A DNA stretch of 64,000 nt. Origin: Actinobacillus genomosp. 2. GTDB taxonomy: Bacteria; Pseudomonadota; Gammaproteobacteria; Enterobacterales; Pasteurellaceae. This document shows positions 53,741 to 64,000 of this stretch, one piece after another (within the stretch, counting starts at the first letter, position 1; each line of letters begins with the position of its first letter). The notes beneath the pieces are model-generated. The model was not told the DNA's origin. It made no database searches and was given only the letters and a program-made list of their open reading frames with translations. Location of the stretch: assembly GCF_029773605.1 (NCBI RefSeq), contig NZ_CP103807.1, forward strand, positions 1,426,001 to 1,490,000. The letters run 5' to 3'. Position numbers and translations under genes: made by a program.

Positions 53741-55765
53741 TTATACCTTTTTCGTTGCAGATTTTTTAGCTTTTTTGACCGCTGCTTTTAGAGGAGCTTC
53801 CTTCTTTACAGATTTACTCGGAACAGATTCTAACTTAGCCGAAGAAACTTTATCTGTCTTTTTCGTTTTTTCTTTTCTTGTCGTTTTAGAAGCAAACTTT
53901 ACTTTATTTTGCTTTGCCCACTCGGTTACTTTCTCCAGTAAAATTTTCCCCATTGGACTAGGATCGCCACTAAATAAAGTGTTTAAACCGTTATTTTCAA
54001 TGATATGTCGACGTAACGTCAAACGTTCTTGGTGATTTTCTGCCAAACGAACCGCTCGTTCCACATATTCATCAACCGTATTGGCAATCAACCATTCCGG
54101 TAAACCTAAACGTTTAAATAAACCTTCGTCAATATGCTCATGCACTTCCGCACCGGTTTTACAGACACCGACTAAACCTAAAGTGACCATATCAATAATA
54201 CCGTTGGTATTCCCAAATGGGAATGGATTCAGCATCATATCGCAATTATGTAAAATACCGAGATATTTATGATACGGTGAATGAGGGTGTGCCGTCGCAT
54301 CATCACCTAAGTACGATTTAATAAAACGTTCTACATACGGGTGAGTGACACCACCTGATTGCCCTAATGCGAAATGGAAATGTACTTTTACATTTGCACG
54401 ATCCCGAATGACTTTTAGTACCTCTAAAAAGTATGGGTTTAATTTCATTGTGGTAGCAGCGATACCGATATTAACGACTTCAGGCTGCTCACGTAATAAA
54501 TAGTTTACTTGTTGAGGTGCAAGTGCTGATGGTACATAAGGTAACGCATCTTTAGGTAAACGTAATAACTGCTCACTAAAGCATGCTTCTTCCCCTACAT
54601 AATCATCTTCTACAACGACATATTCAATAAAATCGGAATGGGTTGTTGCCGGATGGCCCAATGCAACCACTTGAACCGGAGCTAAACGAGTATTACTTGC
54701 GAAAATCGTGATTAAATCCATGCCGATACTTGGCATATATAATATAGATGCACCGTTTGTATCACAGATCTCCCGAATAAATTCTAATTTTTCCTTCATA
54801 TTATTGCCATCAACAATATGAAACTCATCAAATACCTGTTTTCCGTCTTCATTTACCGCTTTATTACCTAAGCCGATTAAATGAAAATGTTCTCTTGCCG
54901 CAATCATTGAAGTCGAATGAGTACGATAAATTGAATGGGCTGAATGGAAATGTTCTAGTAACACTACCATAACCGGTTTATCGTTTCGATAACCAATTTT
55001 GCTCACATCACGATCTTTCCAATGGTATTCATTTTCGAGATGGCGACGTATAACCTGATTGAGCGCTTTTTTTACATTATGTTTATTACTCGCAATATCA
55101 TAACTACAATGCATATACACATCATGCGAAATGGCACTCGGTACATTATTTAAATTAGCTAATTGTGCTAAACGTTCCGGAAACCATTGTAAAATAGTAT
55201 TACGTTTGTTAAATGCCGTTGACGTACCAATAAAACGAGGTGACTGCAATGCAAAACATAATGATGCACACAATTCCGCATCTAATTGCCATAAGGCATC
55301 TAAATTAAGATTAACGTTCGATTCCGGTAAATACAAAATACAGAATTTAATCAATGCCGATTTGGTTTGAGCCAAGTGAATATCTAAAGGATTTTCACTA
55401 GCTGAATTACAGTTATATGTCTTTAAAATATGATCCGCATTAATAAAAGGTGAACTTGCAAAAATTAATGATAACCAACGTTGGAAAACAAGAAATCTTT
55501 GCGCACCTGAATCGGAAATTTCTAAAGCAGGATCGGAAAAAAGTGAGGTAATCGCGACTGCCATACGAGTGCAAAAATATACAATTTTTTCCTGTTCCAA
55601 TGCTTCAAGCTGTAATGGGTATTCAAATTCAATATGCTGAATACCTCCGAAGTTAGAATCTAACTGCTCCAAAATTAATAGCAATTCAGTACAAGCCTGT
55701 TCATAATTTCTTGTATCAACTGCGGCTTCAAACACAGCTAAATTTGGCTTTTTCTTGTTTTCCAT
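53741..55765 (-). CDS. ngt: HMW1C/NGT-type cytoplasmic N-glucosyltransferase with Lys-rich tail
   Basis: 674 residues. Residues 1 to about 620 read through as the A. pleuropneumoniae NGT (GT41): the N-terminal all-alpha domain (NYEQACTELLLILEQLDSNFGGI), then the GT-B domain with NIGIAATTMKLNPYFLEVLK, HFHFALGQSGGVTHPYVERFIKSYLG and FPFGNTNGIIDMVTLGLVGVCKTGAEVHEHIDEGLF. It adds glucose to Asn in N-x-S/T of adhesins in the cytoplasm. Beyond residue about 620 there is an extra tail rich in Lys, Ser and Ala (KTTRKEKTKKTD, then KKAKKSATKK), absent from the 620-residue enzyme. The gene follows rimO by 20 bases. The alpha-6-glucosyltransferase gene, known after ngt in A. pleuropneumoniae, is absent. 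Confidence 0.95.
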   Translation of the reverse strand: MENKKKPNLAVFEAAVDTRNYEQACTELLLILEQLDSNFGGIQHIEFEYPLQLEALEQEKIVYFCTRMAVAITSLFSDPALEISDSGAQRFLVFQRWLSLIFASSPFINADHILKTYNCNSASENPLDIHLAQTKSALIKFCILYLPESNVNLNLDALWQLDAELCASLCFALQSPRFIGTSTAFNKRNTILQWFPERLAQLANLNNVPSAISHDVYMHCSYDIASNKHNVKKALNQVIRRHLENEYHWKDRDVSKIGYRNDKPVMVVLLEHFHSAHSIYRTHSTSMIAAREHFHLIGLGNKAVNEDGKQVFDEFHIVDGNNMKEKLEFIREICDTNGASILYMPSIGMDLITIFASNTRLAPVQVVALGHPATTHSDFIEYVVVEDDYVGEEACFSEQLLRLPKDALPYVPSALAPQQVNYLLREQPEVVNIGIAATTMKLNPYFLEVLKVIRDRANVKVHFHFALGQSGGVTHPYVERFIKSYLGDDATAHPHSPYHKYLGILHNCDMMLNPFPFGNTNGIIDMVTLGLVGVCKTGAEVHEHIDEGLFKRLGLPEWLIANTVDEYVERAVRLAENHQERLTLRRHIIENNGLNTLFSGDPSPMGKILLEKVTEWAKQNKVKFASKTTRKEKTKKTDKVSSAKLESVPSKSVKKEAPLKAAVKKAKKSATKKV

Positions 55766-55785
55766 AAATTATCCTTAAATTAAAC

Positions 55786-57117
55786 TTAACAAGTTCCCCA
55801 AAGATCGTATTCATCTGCATTAGTAATTGTGACTGAAATAATATTACCAACTTTTACTTCTTGGTCTGAAATATTATCAACGTAGACCACACCGTCAATT
55901 TCTGGGGCATCCGCCATTGAACGGCCGATAATGCCTTCTTCGTCAATCTCATCAACAATGACTGCAAGGGTTTTACCCACTTTTTGTTGTAAACGTGCTG
56001 CTGAAATGCGTTGCTGAACCTGCATAAAGCGGTGGAAACGCTCTTCTTTGATATCTTCCGGCACTTGGCCCGCCATTTCAGTTGCAACTGCCCCTTCCAC
56101 CGGACTAAATTTAAAGCAACCAACGCGATCTAATTGTGCTTCTTCTAAGAAATCCAACAACATTTGGAAATCTTCTTCTGTTTCGCCTGGGAAACCGACA
56201 ATAAAGGTCGAGCGTAATGTTAATTCCGGGCAAATCTCACGCCATTTTTTAATGCGTTCTAAGGTTCGCTCAATCGATCCAGGGCGTTTCATCGCCTTTA
56301 ATACTTTCGGGCTTGCGTGTTGTAACGGAATATCCAAATACGGCAAAATTTTACCTTGAGCCATTAAAGGAATTAAATCATCTACATGCGGATACGGATA
56401 GACATAGTGCAGACGAACCCAAATGCCTAAAGTGCCTAACTGCTCGCATAAAGTAATTAAATTATTTTTTATTGGTGCACCATTCCAGAAAACCGTTTTA
56501 TTTTGATTTTCTTTGGATTGATCCAACGCATAAGCGGAGGTATCTTGTGACACGATTAATAACTCTTTCACACCTGAATCAGCAAGACGTTTCGCTTCAT
56601 CTAAAACCTGTACAATCGGACGGCTATCTAAATCGCCACGCATTGACGGAATAATACAGAAGGTACAACGGTGATCACAGCCCTCTGAAATTTTTAAATA
56701 CGCATAATGTTTAGGCGTAAGTTTTACCCCTTGTGCCGGTACAAGACTGGTATAAATATTGCGTTCTGGACGCGGCACATATTTATGTACGTGTTTCATT
56801 ACTGCTTCATAGCTATGAGGGCCAGTAATTTCCAATACTTTCGGATGTACTTCACGGATTTGGTTTTCTTTTGCCCCTAAACAACCGGTAACAATCACTT
56901 TGCCATTTTCTTCCAATGCTTCACCAATTGCCTCTAATGATTCTTGTACCGCACTGTCGATAAAACCGCAGGTATTCACAATCACTAAATCCGCATTTTC
57001 ATAACTTGGAATAATGTTATAACCATCAGAACGTAACTCCGTTAAAATGCGTTCCGAATCCACTAAATTCTTCGGACAACCAAGACTAATAAAACCAATA
57101 TTGGGTGCTGTATTCAT
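55786..57117 (-). CDS. rimO: Ribosomal protein S12 methylthiotransferase
   Basis: Start set at ATG 57117 ([22 protein letters not shown]) after GAGAG; the TTG upstream extension is dropped. 443 residues: UPF0004 domain with Cys in LGCPKN, VNTCGF and TGCLG, then the radical-SAM CxxxCxxC loop (CDHRCTFC) and the C-terminal TRAM domain. It modifies Asp of S12. Co-transcription with ngt is the same arrangement as in A. pleuropneumoniae. Confidence 0.97.
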   Translation of the reverse strand: MNTAPNIGFISLGCPKNLVDSERILTELRSDGYNIIPSYENADLVIVNTCGFIDSAVQESLEAIGEALEENGKVIVTGCLGAKENQIREVHPKVLEITGPHSYEAVMKHVHKYVPRPERNIYTSLVPAQGVKLTPKHYAYLKISEGCDHRCTFCIIPSMRGDLDSRPIVQVLDEAKRLADSGVKELLIVSQDTSAYALDQSKENQNKTVFWNGAPIKNNLITLCEQLGTLGIWVRLHYVYPYPHVDDLIPLMAQGKILPYLDIPLQHASPKVLKAMKRPGSIERTLERIKKWREICPELTLRSTFIVGFPGETEEDFQMLLDFLEEAQLDRVGCFKFSPVEGAVATEMAGQVPEDIKEERFHRFMQVQQRISAARLQQKVGKTLAVIVDEIDEEGIIGRSMADAPEIDGVVYVDNISDQEVKVGNIISVTITNADEYDLWGTC

Positions 57118-57152
57118 AAATCTCTCAAACAAAAATATATTTAGGTAATCAC

Positions 57153-57181
57153 ATAAAAAAACCTACTGAAAGTCAGTAGGT
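57153..57181 (-). terminator. Terminator of the mtn operon
   Basis: Nine-base stem ACCTACTGA/TCAGTAGGT (57161-57169 with 57173-57181) and a T-run on the minus strand, between mtn and rimO. Confidence 0.88.
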
Positions 57182-57316
57182 AAAGGTGGAATATTGTACA
57201 AAAATAACCAAAGAATAGCGATAACAAGCGGTCATTTCCCCATTGATTTTTACAAAAATATCTGAAAAAACGACCGATTCCGTCGCATAAGTTCTGATTA
57301 TCTTATTTCATACGCT

Positions 57317-58015
57317 CTAATCTAAGGCATTTAACATCGCCACAACGATCTCAGATGATTTCTCAGCGGCAAGCGGTAAAAATTCATCAAATGAGAGATG
57401 AGATTCTTTATCCGCCACATCAGAAATTGCACGCACAACCACAAAAGGCACACTAAATGCGTGACAGACTTGAGCGATTGCAGCCGCTTCCATTTCTACC
57501 GCTGCCACATTAGGGAAATCGTGACGAATTTGGGCAATTTTCTCTGCACCGTTCACGAATAAATCGCCACTACAAATTAAGCCTGAAACGGCATTAAAAC
57601 CCGCTTTTTGTGTTTCTTTTAAAGCAACTGAAACTAATTGTTCATCCGGTAGAAATGCGGCCGGATTCGCTGGTAATTGACCCTTTTCATATCCAAATGC
57701 CGTCACATCAACATCATGATGGCGAACTTCACTAGAAATAATAATATCGCCAACATTTAATTTCGCATCTAAGCCACCCGCCGACCCAGTATTAATGATC
57801 ATGTCAGGCTTAGCTAATTCAAGTAAAAGGGTTGTACCAATCGCAGCGGCAACTTTACCGATCCCAGACTGTAATAGTGCGACTCTTGTATTATTAATTT
57901 TACCGTCATAAATTTTACAACCGGCAATTTCGGTTACTTTGGCTTCAACCATTAAATTACGTAAAATTTCTACTTCTTGTGCCATTGCACCGATAATACC
58001 TAGTTTTAAACTCAT
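57317..58015 (-). CDS. mtn: 5'-methylthioadenosine/S-adenosylhomocysteine nucleosidase
   Basis: 232 residues. [12 protein letters not shown] start with catalytic Glu12-type position, [24 protein letters not shown], and [13 protein letters not shown] with the substrate-binding Glu and AISDVAD with the catalytic Asp. It removes adenine from MTA and SAH and feeds AI-2 synthesis. Overlaps the preceding gene by four bases (ATGA). Confidence 0.98.
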   Translation of the reverse strand: MSLKLGIIGAMAQEVEILRNLMVEAKVTEIAGCKIYDGKINNTRVALLQSGIGKVAAAIGTTLLLELAKPDMIINTGSAGGLDAKLNVGDIIISSEVRHHDVDVTAFGYEKGQLPANPAAFLPDEQLVSVALKETQKAGFNAVSGLICSGDLFVNGAEKIAQIRHDFPNVAAVEMEAAAIAQVCHAFSVPFVVVRAISDVADKESHLSFDEFLPLAAEKSSEIVVAMLNALD

Positions 58016-58725
58016 TTTTTATCCTCTTGTTTTTCTTGTTGTAATTTCTCTACTAAAAAATCTAATACTGCATAAGTATAGTCATCATTATATAAAGTAT
58101 TACGTACTAAAATATATTTACCGTCTAATACCGCCATTGGCTTATAAGATGGACGATAAGTAAGAAATATATCTTTATATTGCTGTACTCTTTGCCTTAC
58201 TTGTTCAGACAAAAATACCTTATTAAATTTAACAACATCTATTCCTTTTTGCTTTAACCAAGTAATAATTGCATTATTGCTACGTATCAGACTCTTTTCA
58301 TTTTTTCGACCGACACTATCAAATAAATAAAGCTCACTGAGATCTTCTCTCCCAATCTCCATAAATGTCGAGTGCATTTGTGCTGTAAACTGTGAATCTT
58401 TATCAAAAGAGGGCGAACGAACTAAAACAACCTTATCTTTATTACGCAAAGCATATTGCTGTAAATAATCATTTGCTTCCGAACAAATTTTGCAATCATA
58501 TTCAAAGAAATATTGAATATGCACTTTATCGGATTGAATCGCCTTGTCATTTACCCTTTCTTTATATGAGTAATAACCTTTTCCATCCTTAAATAGCGGT
58601 TCATTATGTATCGTTTTTTGCAATATGACTTTCGTATCTGTATTTGGATTAGCGAATACAAAATTATTGAGTCCGATTAATACACATCCTATGATCAAGC
58701 CAAACTTATTTAGAAAATTGCCCAC
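58012..58725 (-). CDS. DsbA-like exported thioredoxin-fold protein
   Basis: The frame is open from an ATG at 58782, but a GTG at 58725 has an AAAGGG site six bases upstream and starts a proper signal peptide ([27 protein letters not shown]), so I use it. The mature protein has a thioredoxin-like segment [21 protein letters not shown] with a CKIC redox pair, and a helical insertion as in DsbA. It likely oxidises or isomerises disulfides in the periplasm. It is coupled to mtn by a four-base overlap, an unusual partner. Start uncertain. Confidence 0.75.
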   Translation of the reverse strand: MGNFLNKFGLIIGCVLIGLNNFVFANPNTDTKVILQKTIHNEPLFKDGKGYYSYKERVNDKAIQSDKVHIQYFFEYDCKICSEANDYLQQYALRNKDKVVLVRSPSFDKDSQFTAQMHSTFMEIGREDLSELYLFDSVGRKNEKSLIRSNNAIITWLKQKGIDVVKFNKVFLSEQVRQRVQQYKDIFLTYRPSYKPMAVLDGKYILVRNTLYNDDYTYAVLDFLVEKLQQEKQEDKK

Positions 58726-58785
58726 ATTATACCCTTTAAAATCATCTTGCGACTTAGTGCACGAACTTATTAAGAAGTTCATAGC

Positions 58786-59013
58786 CTAATAGTGAGGTGG
58801 TGGAGTTTCTTCCGCTTGAGAAGCAATATTACTTACTTGTGCGCCTTTAAGTTTTTCAGCTAAATGACGCATTTGGGTTTGTAATTTGTCTAACGAAAGT
58901 TGATGATGAACTAACGATTGGTTTAATTCTTCAATCGTGATTTCTTGAAATGCAACTTTCGTTTCCAACTCGGCAATACGATTTAATAATTCATTCTCTG
59001 TAATCATTTGCAT
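58786..59013 (-). CDS. slyX: SlyX-family protein
   Basis: 75 residues from the ATG at 59013 ([35 protein letters not shown]), the size of E. coli SlyX; a longer reading adds unrelated residues. Almost the whole protein is a coiled coil, ending in the typical PPPHY. The function is unknown. It is divergent from fkpA, as slyX is in E. coli. No clear ribosome-binding site. Confidence 0.88.
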   Translation of the reverse strand: MQMITENELLNRIAELETKVAFQEITIEELNQSLVHHQLSLDKLQTQMRHLAEKLKGAQVSNIASQAEETPPPHY

Positions 59014-59086
59014 AAAAAGGTTGTATAAAAAAGAAATACACTTTACCCTATCTACCTTTCTTTTAACACATTTATAAGGAAAATCT

Positions 59087-59818
59087 ATGTTAAAAACTAA
59101 ACTTTCTGTTCTTGCAATTGCAGCCGGCACACTTATTTCAGCTCAAACCGCGTTTGCTGCAGAACAAAAAGCAGATCAAAAATTTATTGATGACTCATCA
59201 TATGCTGTAGGCGTATTAATGGGTAAAAATATTGAAGGTGTTGTTGCATCGCAAAAAGAATTATTTTCTTATAACCAAGAGAAAATCTTAGCCGGTGTAC
59301 AAGACACTATCAAAAAAACCGGTAAATTAACCGATGATGATCTACAAAAACAATTAAAATCACTTGATAGCTATCTTGCCGATCAAGAAAAGAAAATTGC
59401 GACCGAAAAAAGCAAAGCAACTGTTGAAGCCGGTAACAAATTCCGTGCAGAATATGAAAAACAAGCCGGAGTGAAGAAAACAGCTTCAGGTTTACTCTAT
59501 AAAATTGAAAAAGTTGGTACAGGTGAATCACCGAAAGCGGAAGATACCGTTAAAGTACATTACAAAGGTACTTTAACAGATGGTACAGTATTCGATAGCT
59601 CATATGATCGTGGTGAACCGATTGAATTTCAATTAAATCAATTAATTCCAGGCTGGATTGAAGCAATTCCAATGCTGAAAAAAGGTGGAAAAATGGAAAT
59701 CGTCGTTCCACCTGAATTAGGTTACGGCGAACGCCAAGCGGGTAAAATTCCGGCAAGCTCAACGCTAAAATTTGAAATTGAATTATTAGATTTTAAAGCT
59801 ACTGAAGCGAAAAAATAA
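59087..59818 (+). CDS. fkpA: FKBP-type peptidyl-prolyl isomerase, periplasmic
   Basis: 243 residues: signal peptide (1-24, AFA-A), an N-terminal dimerisation domain of helices ([21 protein letters not shown] to about 110), and the FKBP domain (about 135-240) with [40 protein letters not shown] and [25 protein letters not shown]. It folds envelope proteins. An AAGGAA site precedes the ATG. Confidence 0.97.
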   Translation: MLKTKLSVLAIAAGTLISAQTAFAAEQKADQKFIDDSSYAVGVLMGKNIEGVVASQKELFSYNQEKILAGVQDTIKKTGKLTDDDLQKQLKSLDSYLADQEKKIATEKSKATVEAGNKFRAEYEKQAGVKKTASGLLYKIEKVGTGESPKAEDTVKVHYKGTLTDGTVFDSSYDRGEPIEFQLNQLIPGWIEAIPMLKKGGKMEIVVPPELGYGERQAGKIPASSTLKFEIELLDFKATEAKK

Positions 59819-59829
59819 CCCTTGAATCC

Positions 59830-59880
59830 AAGCGGTCTAATTTGTAAAATTTTTTGCAAATTAGACCGCTTTCTTTTTCG
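59830..59880 (+). terminator. Uptake-signal inverted pair acting as fkpA terminator
   Basis: Perfect 15-base stem (59830-59844 with 59857-59871) built on AAGCGGTC, then TTTCTTTTT. Confidence 0.88.
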
Positions 59881-59930
59881 AAGGCTTAGTAATATATCAC
59901 TAAAATTAATGGTATAAGTCCTAAAATAAT

Positions 59931-60590
59931 ATGAAAAAATTTCAAACCTTTAGCGAAGAAGATCACGCTATTCTCGCTTCATACTTTCCAATTGTAGACG
60001 GTATTGCCGCCCTAATTGGCGATCACTGTGAAATCGTATTACATTCTTTAGAATTTCTTGAAAACTCAGCTATCTATATCGCAAATGGACATAATACTGA
60101 TCGTAAAATAGGTTCGCCTCTTACCGATAAAGCACTTAAATCGTTACATCAAATGAAAACGGATAGTGTATCTAAACCCTATTTCACTCGTTCCAAAGGT
60201 GGCGTATTGATGAAATCCGTCACGGTTGCGATCCGTAATAGTAAACAGCATGTTATCGGATTTATCTGTATCAATATTAATTTAGATGTGCCGACATCAC
60301 AATTCCTCAGCTCTTTTATCGCACCGTTACAAGAAGATGAAGATACGGCCGTAAACTTTGCAAGTTCAGTCGAAGATTTAGTCGCTCAAACGATCGAACA
60401 TACGATTGAAGAAACCATGGCTGATCGTAATGTGGCAAACAACAATAAAAATCGTCACATTGTTATATCGTTATATGAGAAAGGTATTTTTGATATTAAA
60501 GATGCTATCAATCAAGTAGCTGATCGCTTAAATATTTCTCGCCATACGGTTTATCTTTATATCCGACAAATTAAACAGGATAACGAATAA
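59931..60590 (+). CDS. yheO: YheO-like regulator (PAS-like plus HTH)
   Basis: 219 residues. The N-terminal YheO-type PAS-like domain contains [27 protein letters not shown] and TDKALKSL; the C-terminal HTH is [25 protein letters not shown]. The gene sits directly before tusDCB and after fkpA, as in E. coli. A role in controlling tRNA thiolation genes is possible, but E. coli YheO is uncharacterised. Stop and tusD start overlap (TAATG). Confidence 0.92.
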   Translation: MKKFQTFSEEDHAILASYFPIVDGIAALIGDHCEIVLHSLEFLENSAIYIANGHNTDRKIGSPLTDKALKSLHQMKTDSVSKPYFTRSKGGVLMKSVTVAIRNSKQHVIGFICININLDVPTSQFLSSFIAPLQEDEDTAVNFASSVEDLVAQTIEHTIEETMADRNVANNNKNRHIVISLYEKGIFDIKDAINQVADRLNISRHTVYLYIRQIKQDNE

Positions 60591-60967
60591 TGGATTATGT
60601 ACTTGCAATAAAATCACCAATCTATGGAAGCCAAGGAGCATATTTAGCCTATCAAATTGCCGAAGCCTTATTAGCGGCTAAACACCATATCAAACAGATA
60701 TTTTTCTTCCAAGACGGTGTAACCAACGCCAATATATTGGTAAATCCTGCAAGTGATGAAATAAATTTAGTGGAAAAATGGCAAAATCTTGCAAAATCAC
60801 ATAACTTAGCTTTACACCTTTGTATTTCTGCCGCACAAAGACGCGGCATTGTCGCTCATCAAACAAGTAAAACCGCACAGAACAATCTTGCCGACGGTTT
60901 TATCTTAGCCGAGCTTGGTGAATTTAGCCAAGCCGTGTTAAAAGCAGACAGACTATTAACCTTCTAA
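60590..60967 (+). CDS. tusD: Sulfurtransferase subunit TusD
   Basis: 125 residues with catalytic Cys78 ([13 protein letters not shown]), the same residue number as E. coli TusD. TusBCD takes persulfide sulfur from TusA and passes it to TusE and MnmA for 2-thiouridine in tRNA. Overlaps yheO by one base and is followed two bases later by tusC. Confidence 0.96.
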   Translation: MDYVLAIKSPIYGSQGAYLAYQIAEALLAAKHHIKQIFFFQDGVTNANILVNPASDEINLVEKWQNLAKSHNLALHLCISAAQRRGIVAHQTSKTAQNNLADGFILAELGEFSQAVLKADRLLTF

Positions 60968-60969
60968 TA

Positions 60970-61341
60970 ATGAAAAAATATAAACTTGCCTTTCTTTTTA
61001 CTCAACCGCCTTTTGGCACAGCAACCAGCCGAGAAGGTTTGGATGCTCTACTCGCTGCTAGTGCTTTTTGTGCTGAAGATGAAATCGCTATTTGTTTTTT
61101 AAATGACGGCGTATTCAATCTATTAGCACAACAACAGCCAAATAACATATTACAGAAAGATCATATCTCAACCTTTAAATTAATTGATCTATATGATTTA
61201 ACTGAATGTTTTATTTGTGAAGAATCTATCAACCAAAGAGCATTAAGCAATGCCGAATGGATTTTATCTCATGCAAATATCATCCCTCAAAAGGAACTAT
61301 TCGAAATTCTTGCACAATCTGAAAAGGTACTGACATTCTAA
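60970..61341 (+). CDS. tusC: Sulfurtransferase subunit TusC
   Basis: 123 residues with the DsrE/F-type fold start KYKLAFLFTQPPFGTATSREGLDALLAASAFC. It is a structural part of the TusB2C2D2 complex. It lies between tusD and tusB with minimal gaps. Confidence 0.95.
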   Translation: MKKYKLAFLFTQPPFGTATSREGLDALLAASAFCAEDEIAICFLNDGVFNLLAQQQPNNILQKDHISTFKLIDLYDLTECFICEESINQRALSNAEWILSHANIIPQKELFEILAQSEKVLTF

Positions 61342-61353
61342 TAAGGAATCCCT

Positions 61354-61623
61354 ATGCTTTATACATTTTCTAAAGCACAATATGAGTTAACTGAACTAAA
61401 CCAAATACTCACTCAAATGACAGAAAATGATGCTGTAGTCTTATGGCAAGATGGAGTATTGCTAGCGGTTAAATATCCTCAACTTTTTACAAAAGTTAAT
61501 AATATTTTCTTATTGTCAAACGACATAGAAGCAAGAGGATTAACTAACCTAAATTATCAATCTATCTCACTTTCTGATTTAATCAATATTACCGAGAAAT
61601 ATCATCCGCATATTGCCTTATAA
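61354..61623 (+). CDS. tusB: Sulfurtransferase subunit TusB
   Basis: 89 residues with MLYTFSKAQYELTELNQILTQMTENDAVVLWQDGVLLAV, the TusB/DsrH start. It completes the TusBCD complex and ends the operon. An AAGGA site precedes the ATG. Confidence 0.93.
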   Translation: MLYTFSKAQYELTELNQILTQMTENDAVVLWQDGVLLAVKYPQLFTKVNNIFLLSNDIEARGLTNLNYQSISLSDLINITEKYHPHIAL

Positions 61624-62130
61624 ACCATATACCCCTATAGTGCCTATTTCTAATAATTACTTTTAGAAATAAGCACTACTCAGGATAAAACGGTTCCTAT
61701 CAAACAAATTAATTCCATTTCTAGTAAATTCCGACACAAGCGATCAAATTTAACCTAAGATTTTCAATTCTCCTCTCTCAGGAAACTAAAATATACGTGG
61801 ATAATTTCAGAAGAGTTATGACTTCAACAATTAGGTAGAAATTTACTACTAGAAAGGTTTTATAGTAGAGAAGTCAGATAGATATCACGTGCCACTACTC
61901 GATTCTCAAATAATAACCATAGTCAGTTGATAGATAAAGATTATTGTTAGTTATAATGTCTTGGAATTGATTTTTTGCTTTAATACCCAGGATTTCTAGC
62001 CTCAGTTTTTTGATTTGATAGGGACTCTTGGTGTGTTTGTATTTCTTTAAGAATTACTTTGGGTTGCCTTGAACTTTATGTTGCTCACATACCTATTTCT
62101 TTTCTTTCTATTTCTCTTTTATCCCGAAAG
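61624..62130. other. Gene-free region between tusB and the rRNA operon
   Basis: About 500 AT-rich bases. It holds one variant uptake signal (ACAAGCGATC at 61736) and no gene, tRNA or repeat that I can support. The open frame at 62069-62269 runs into 5S rRNA and is not accepted. Confidence 0.6.
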
Positions 62131-62164
62131 CAAAAACCCCAGAGCTATCACTAACTCTGGGGTT
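62131..62164 (-). terminator. rRNA operon terminator
   Basis: Ten-base stem AACCCCAGAG/CTCTGGGGTT (62135-62144 with 62155-62164), ten-base loop and TTTTTG on the minus strand, just after the 5S gene. Confidence 0.92.
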
Positions 62165-62198
62165 CCTTTACCTCTTCTTCGCTTTCGCGCTAAATTCA

Positions 62199-62316
62199 AT
62201 CTGGCGATGCCCTACTCTCACATGGGGAAACCCCACACTACCATCGGCGTTACTGCGTTTTACTTCTGAGTTCGGAATGGAATCAGGTAGAGCCACAGCA
62301 CTCTGGTCGCCAGAAT
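62199..62316 (-). rRNA. rrf: 5S ribosomal RNA
   Basis: On the minus strand the segment begins TTCTGGCGACC and ends ATCGCCAG with the complementary ends of helix I, and contains the conserved CCATTCCGAACTCAGAAGT and CGCCGATGGTAGTGTGGGG blocks. End positions are approximate by a few bases. Confidence 0.96.
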
Positions 62317-62490
62317 ATTCTGTTGATGACCTTTATCTTCTTTATTTGTCTTTCTCTTCGTTCTTTATCTGCTTTTTATTCGCACTTTAAATTCGAAACA
62401 AGCTGTTTACTGATTTTTTCATCTTCTTTAGTTTTTAGTCTTTTCTAGCTTTTCACTTCGCTCTACGCCCAAAAACACTTGAGCGTTGTA

Positions 62491-64000
<1,510 letters not shown>

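Overview
The window is chromosomal DNA of a Pasteurellaceae bacterium of the Actinobacillus group. The basis is the dense scatter of ACAAGCGGT uptake-signal cores (the Apl-type signal), a complete urease locus with a urea transporter, an HMW1C/NGT-type cytoplasmic N-glucosyltransferase directly after rimO, and gene blocks typical of gammaproteobacteria (secE-nusG-rplKAJL-rpoBC, mtlADR, fkpA-yheO-tusDCB). The NGT reads like the A. pleuropneumoniae enzyme but has many substitutions and a longer C-terminus, so I do not assign a species.

Layout. 1-2460: an AT-rich accessory island downstream of rpoC, on the minus strand. It contains an uncatalogued 52-residue precursor peptide, an MvdC/MvdD-type ATP-grasp ligase, two small unknown proteins, a terminator, and a NERD-domain gene cut by the window edge. 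I read it as a microviridin-like graspetide (omega-ester/amide RiPP) locus, and it is the best candidate for a new system. 2726-16499: rpoC, rpoB, rplL, rplJ, rplA, rplK, nusG, secE, all minus. A 1.6 kb accessory patch (secreted protein, hipA-N fragment, hipB-like HTH) separates rplL from rpoB. 16610-21715: a GntR-like LacI-family repressor divergent from an ascorbate-type PTS IIB-IIC pair with paired operators, then an OPT peptide transporter. 21759-24678: dprA, def, hldD. 24873-28657: a Slam outer-membrane protein, a surface lipoprotein with a 48-bp tandem repeat, and an HTH regulator.

28821-34571: hemerythrin protein, an AT-rich two-gene cassette facing a probable small RNA, an SMR exporter, a YfcZ-type protein, a complete hipBST tripartite toxin-antitoxin operon, a DUF533 protein and an ABM-domain protein. 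34587-42560: the urease operon (ureA,B,C ... ureE,F,G,D) with a GST-like gene and an SOS-type dinD inserted between ureC and ureE, plus the urea transporter. 43067-46578: LysR regulator, small exported protein, SLC13/RCK transporter. 46642-50488: mtlA-mtlD-mtlR with three CRP boxes. 50573-57117: glmS with its DeoR-type regulator, a glycine-zipper lipoprotein, and rimO-ngt. 57317-61623: mtn, a DsbA-like protein, slyX, fkpA, yheO and tusDCB. 62131-64000: the 3' end of an rRNA operon (23S partial, 5S, terminator), minus strand.

No insertion sequence, CRISPR array or tRNA was recognised. Three intergenic spacers carry related palindromic repeats and a fourth, different inverted repeat lies between ureG and ureD. 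Coordinates of starts were adjusted where a ribosome-binding site or family length argued for an internal start.
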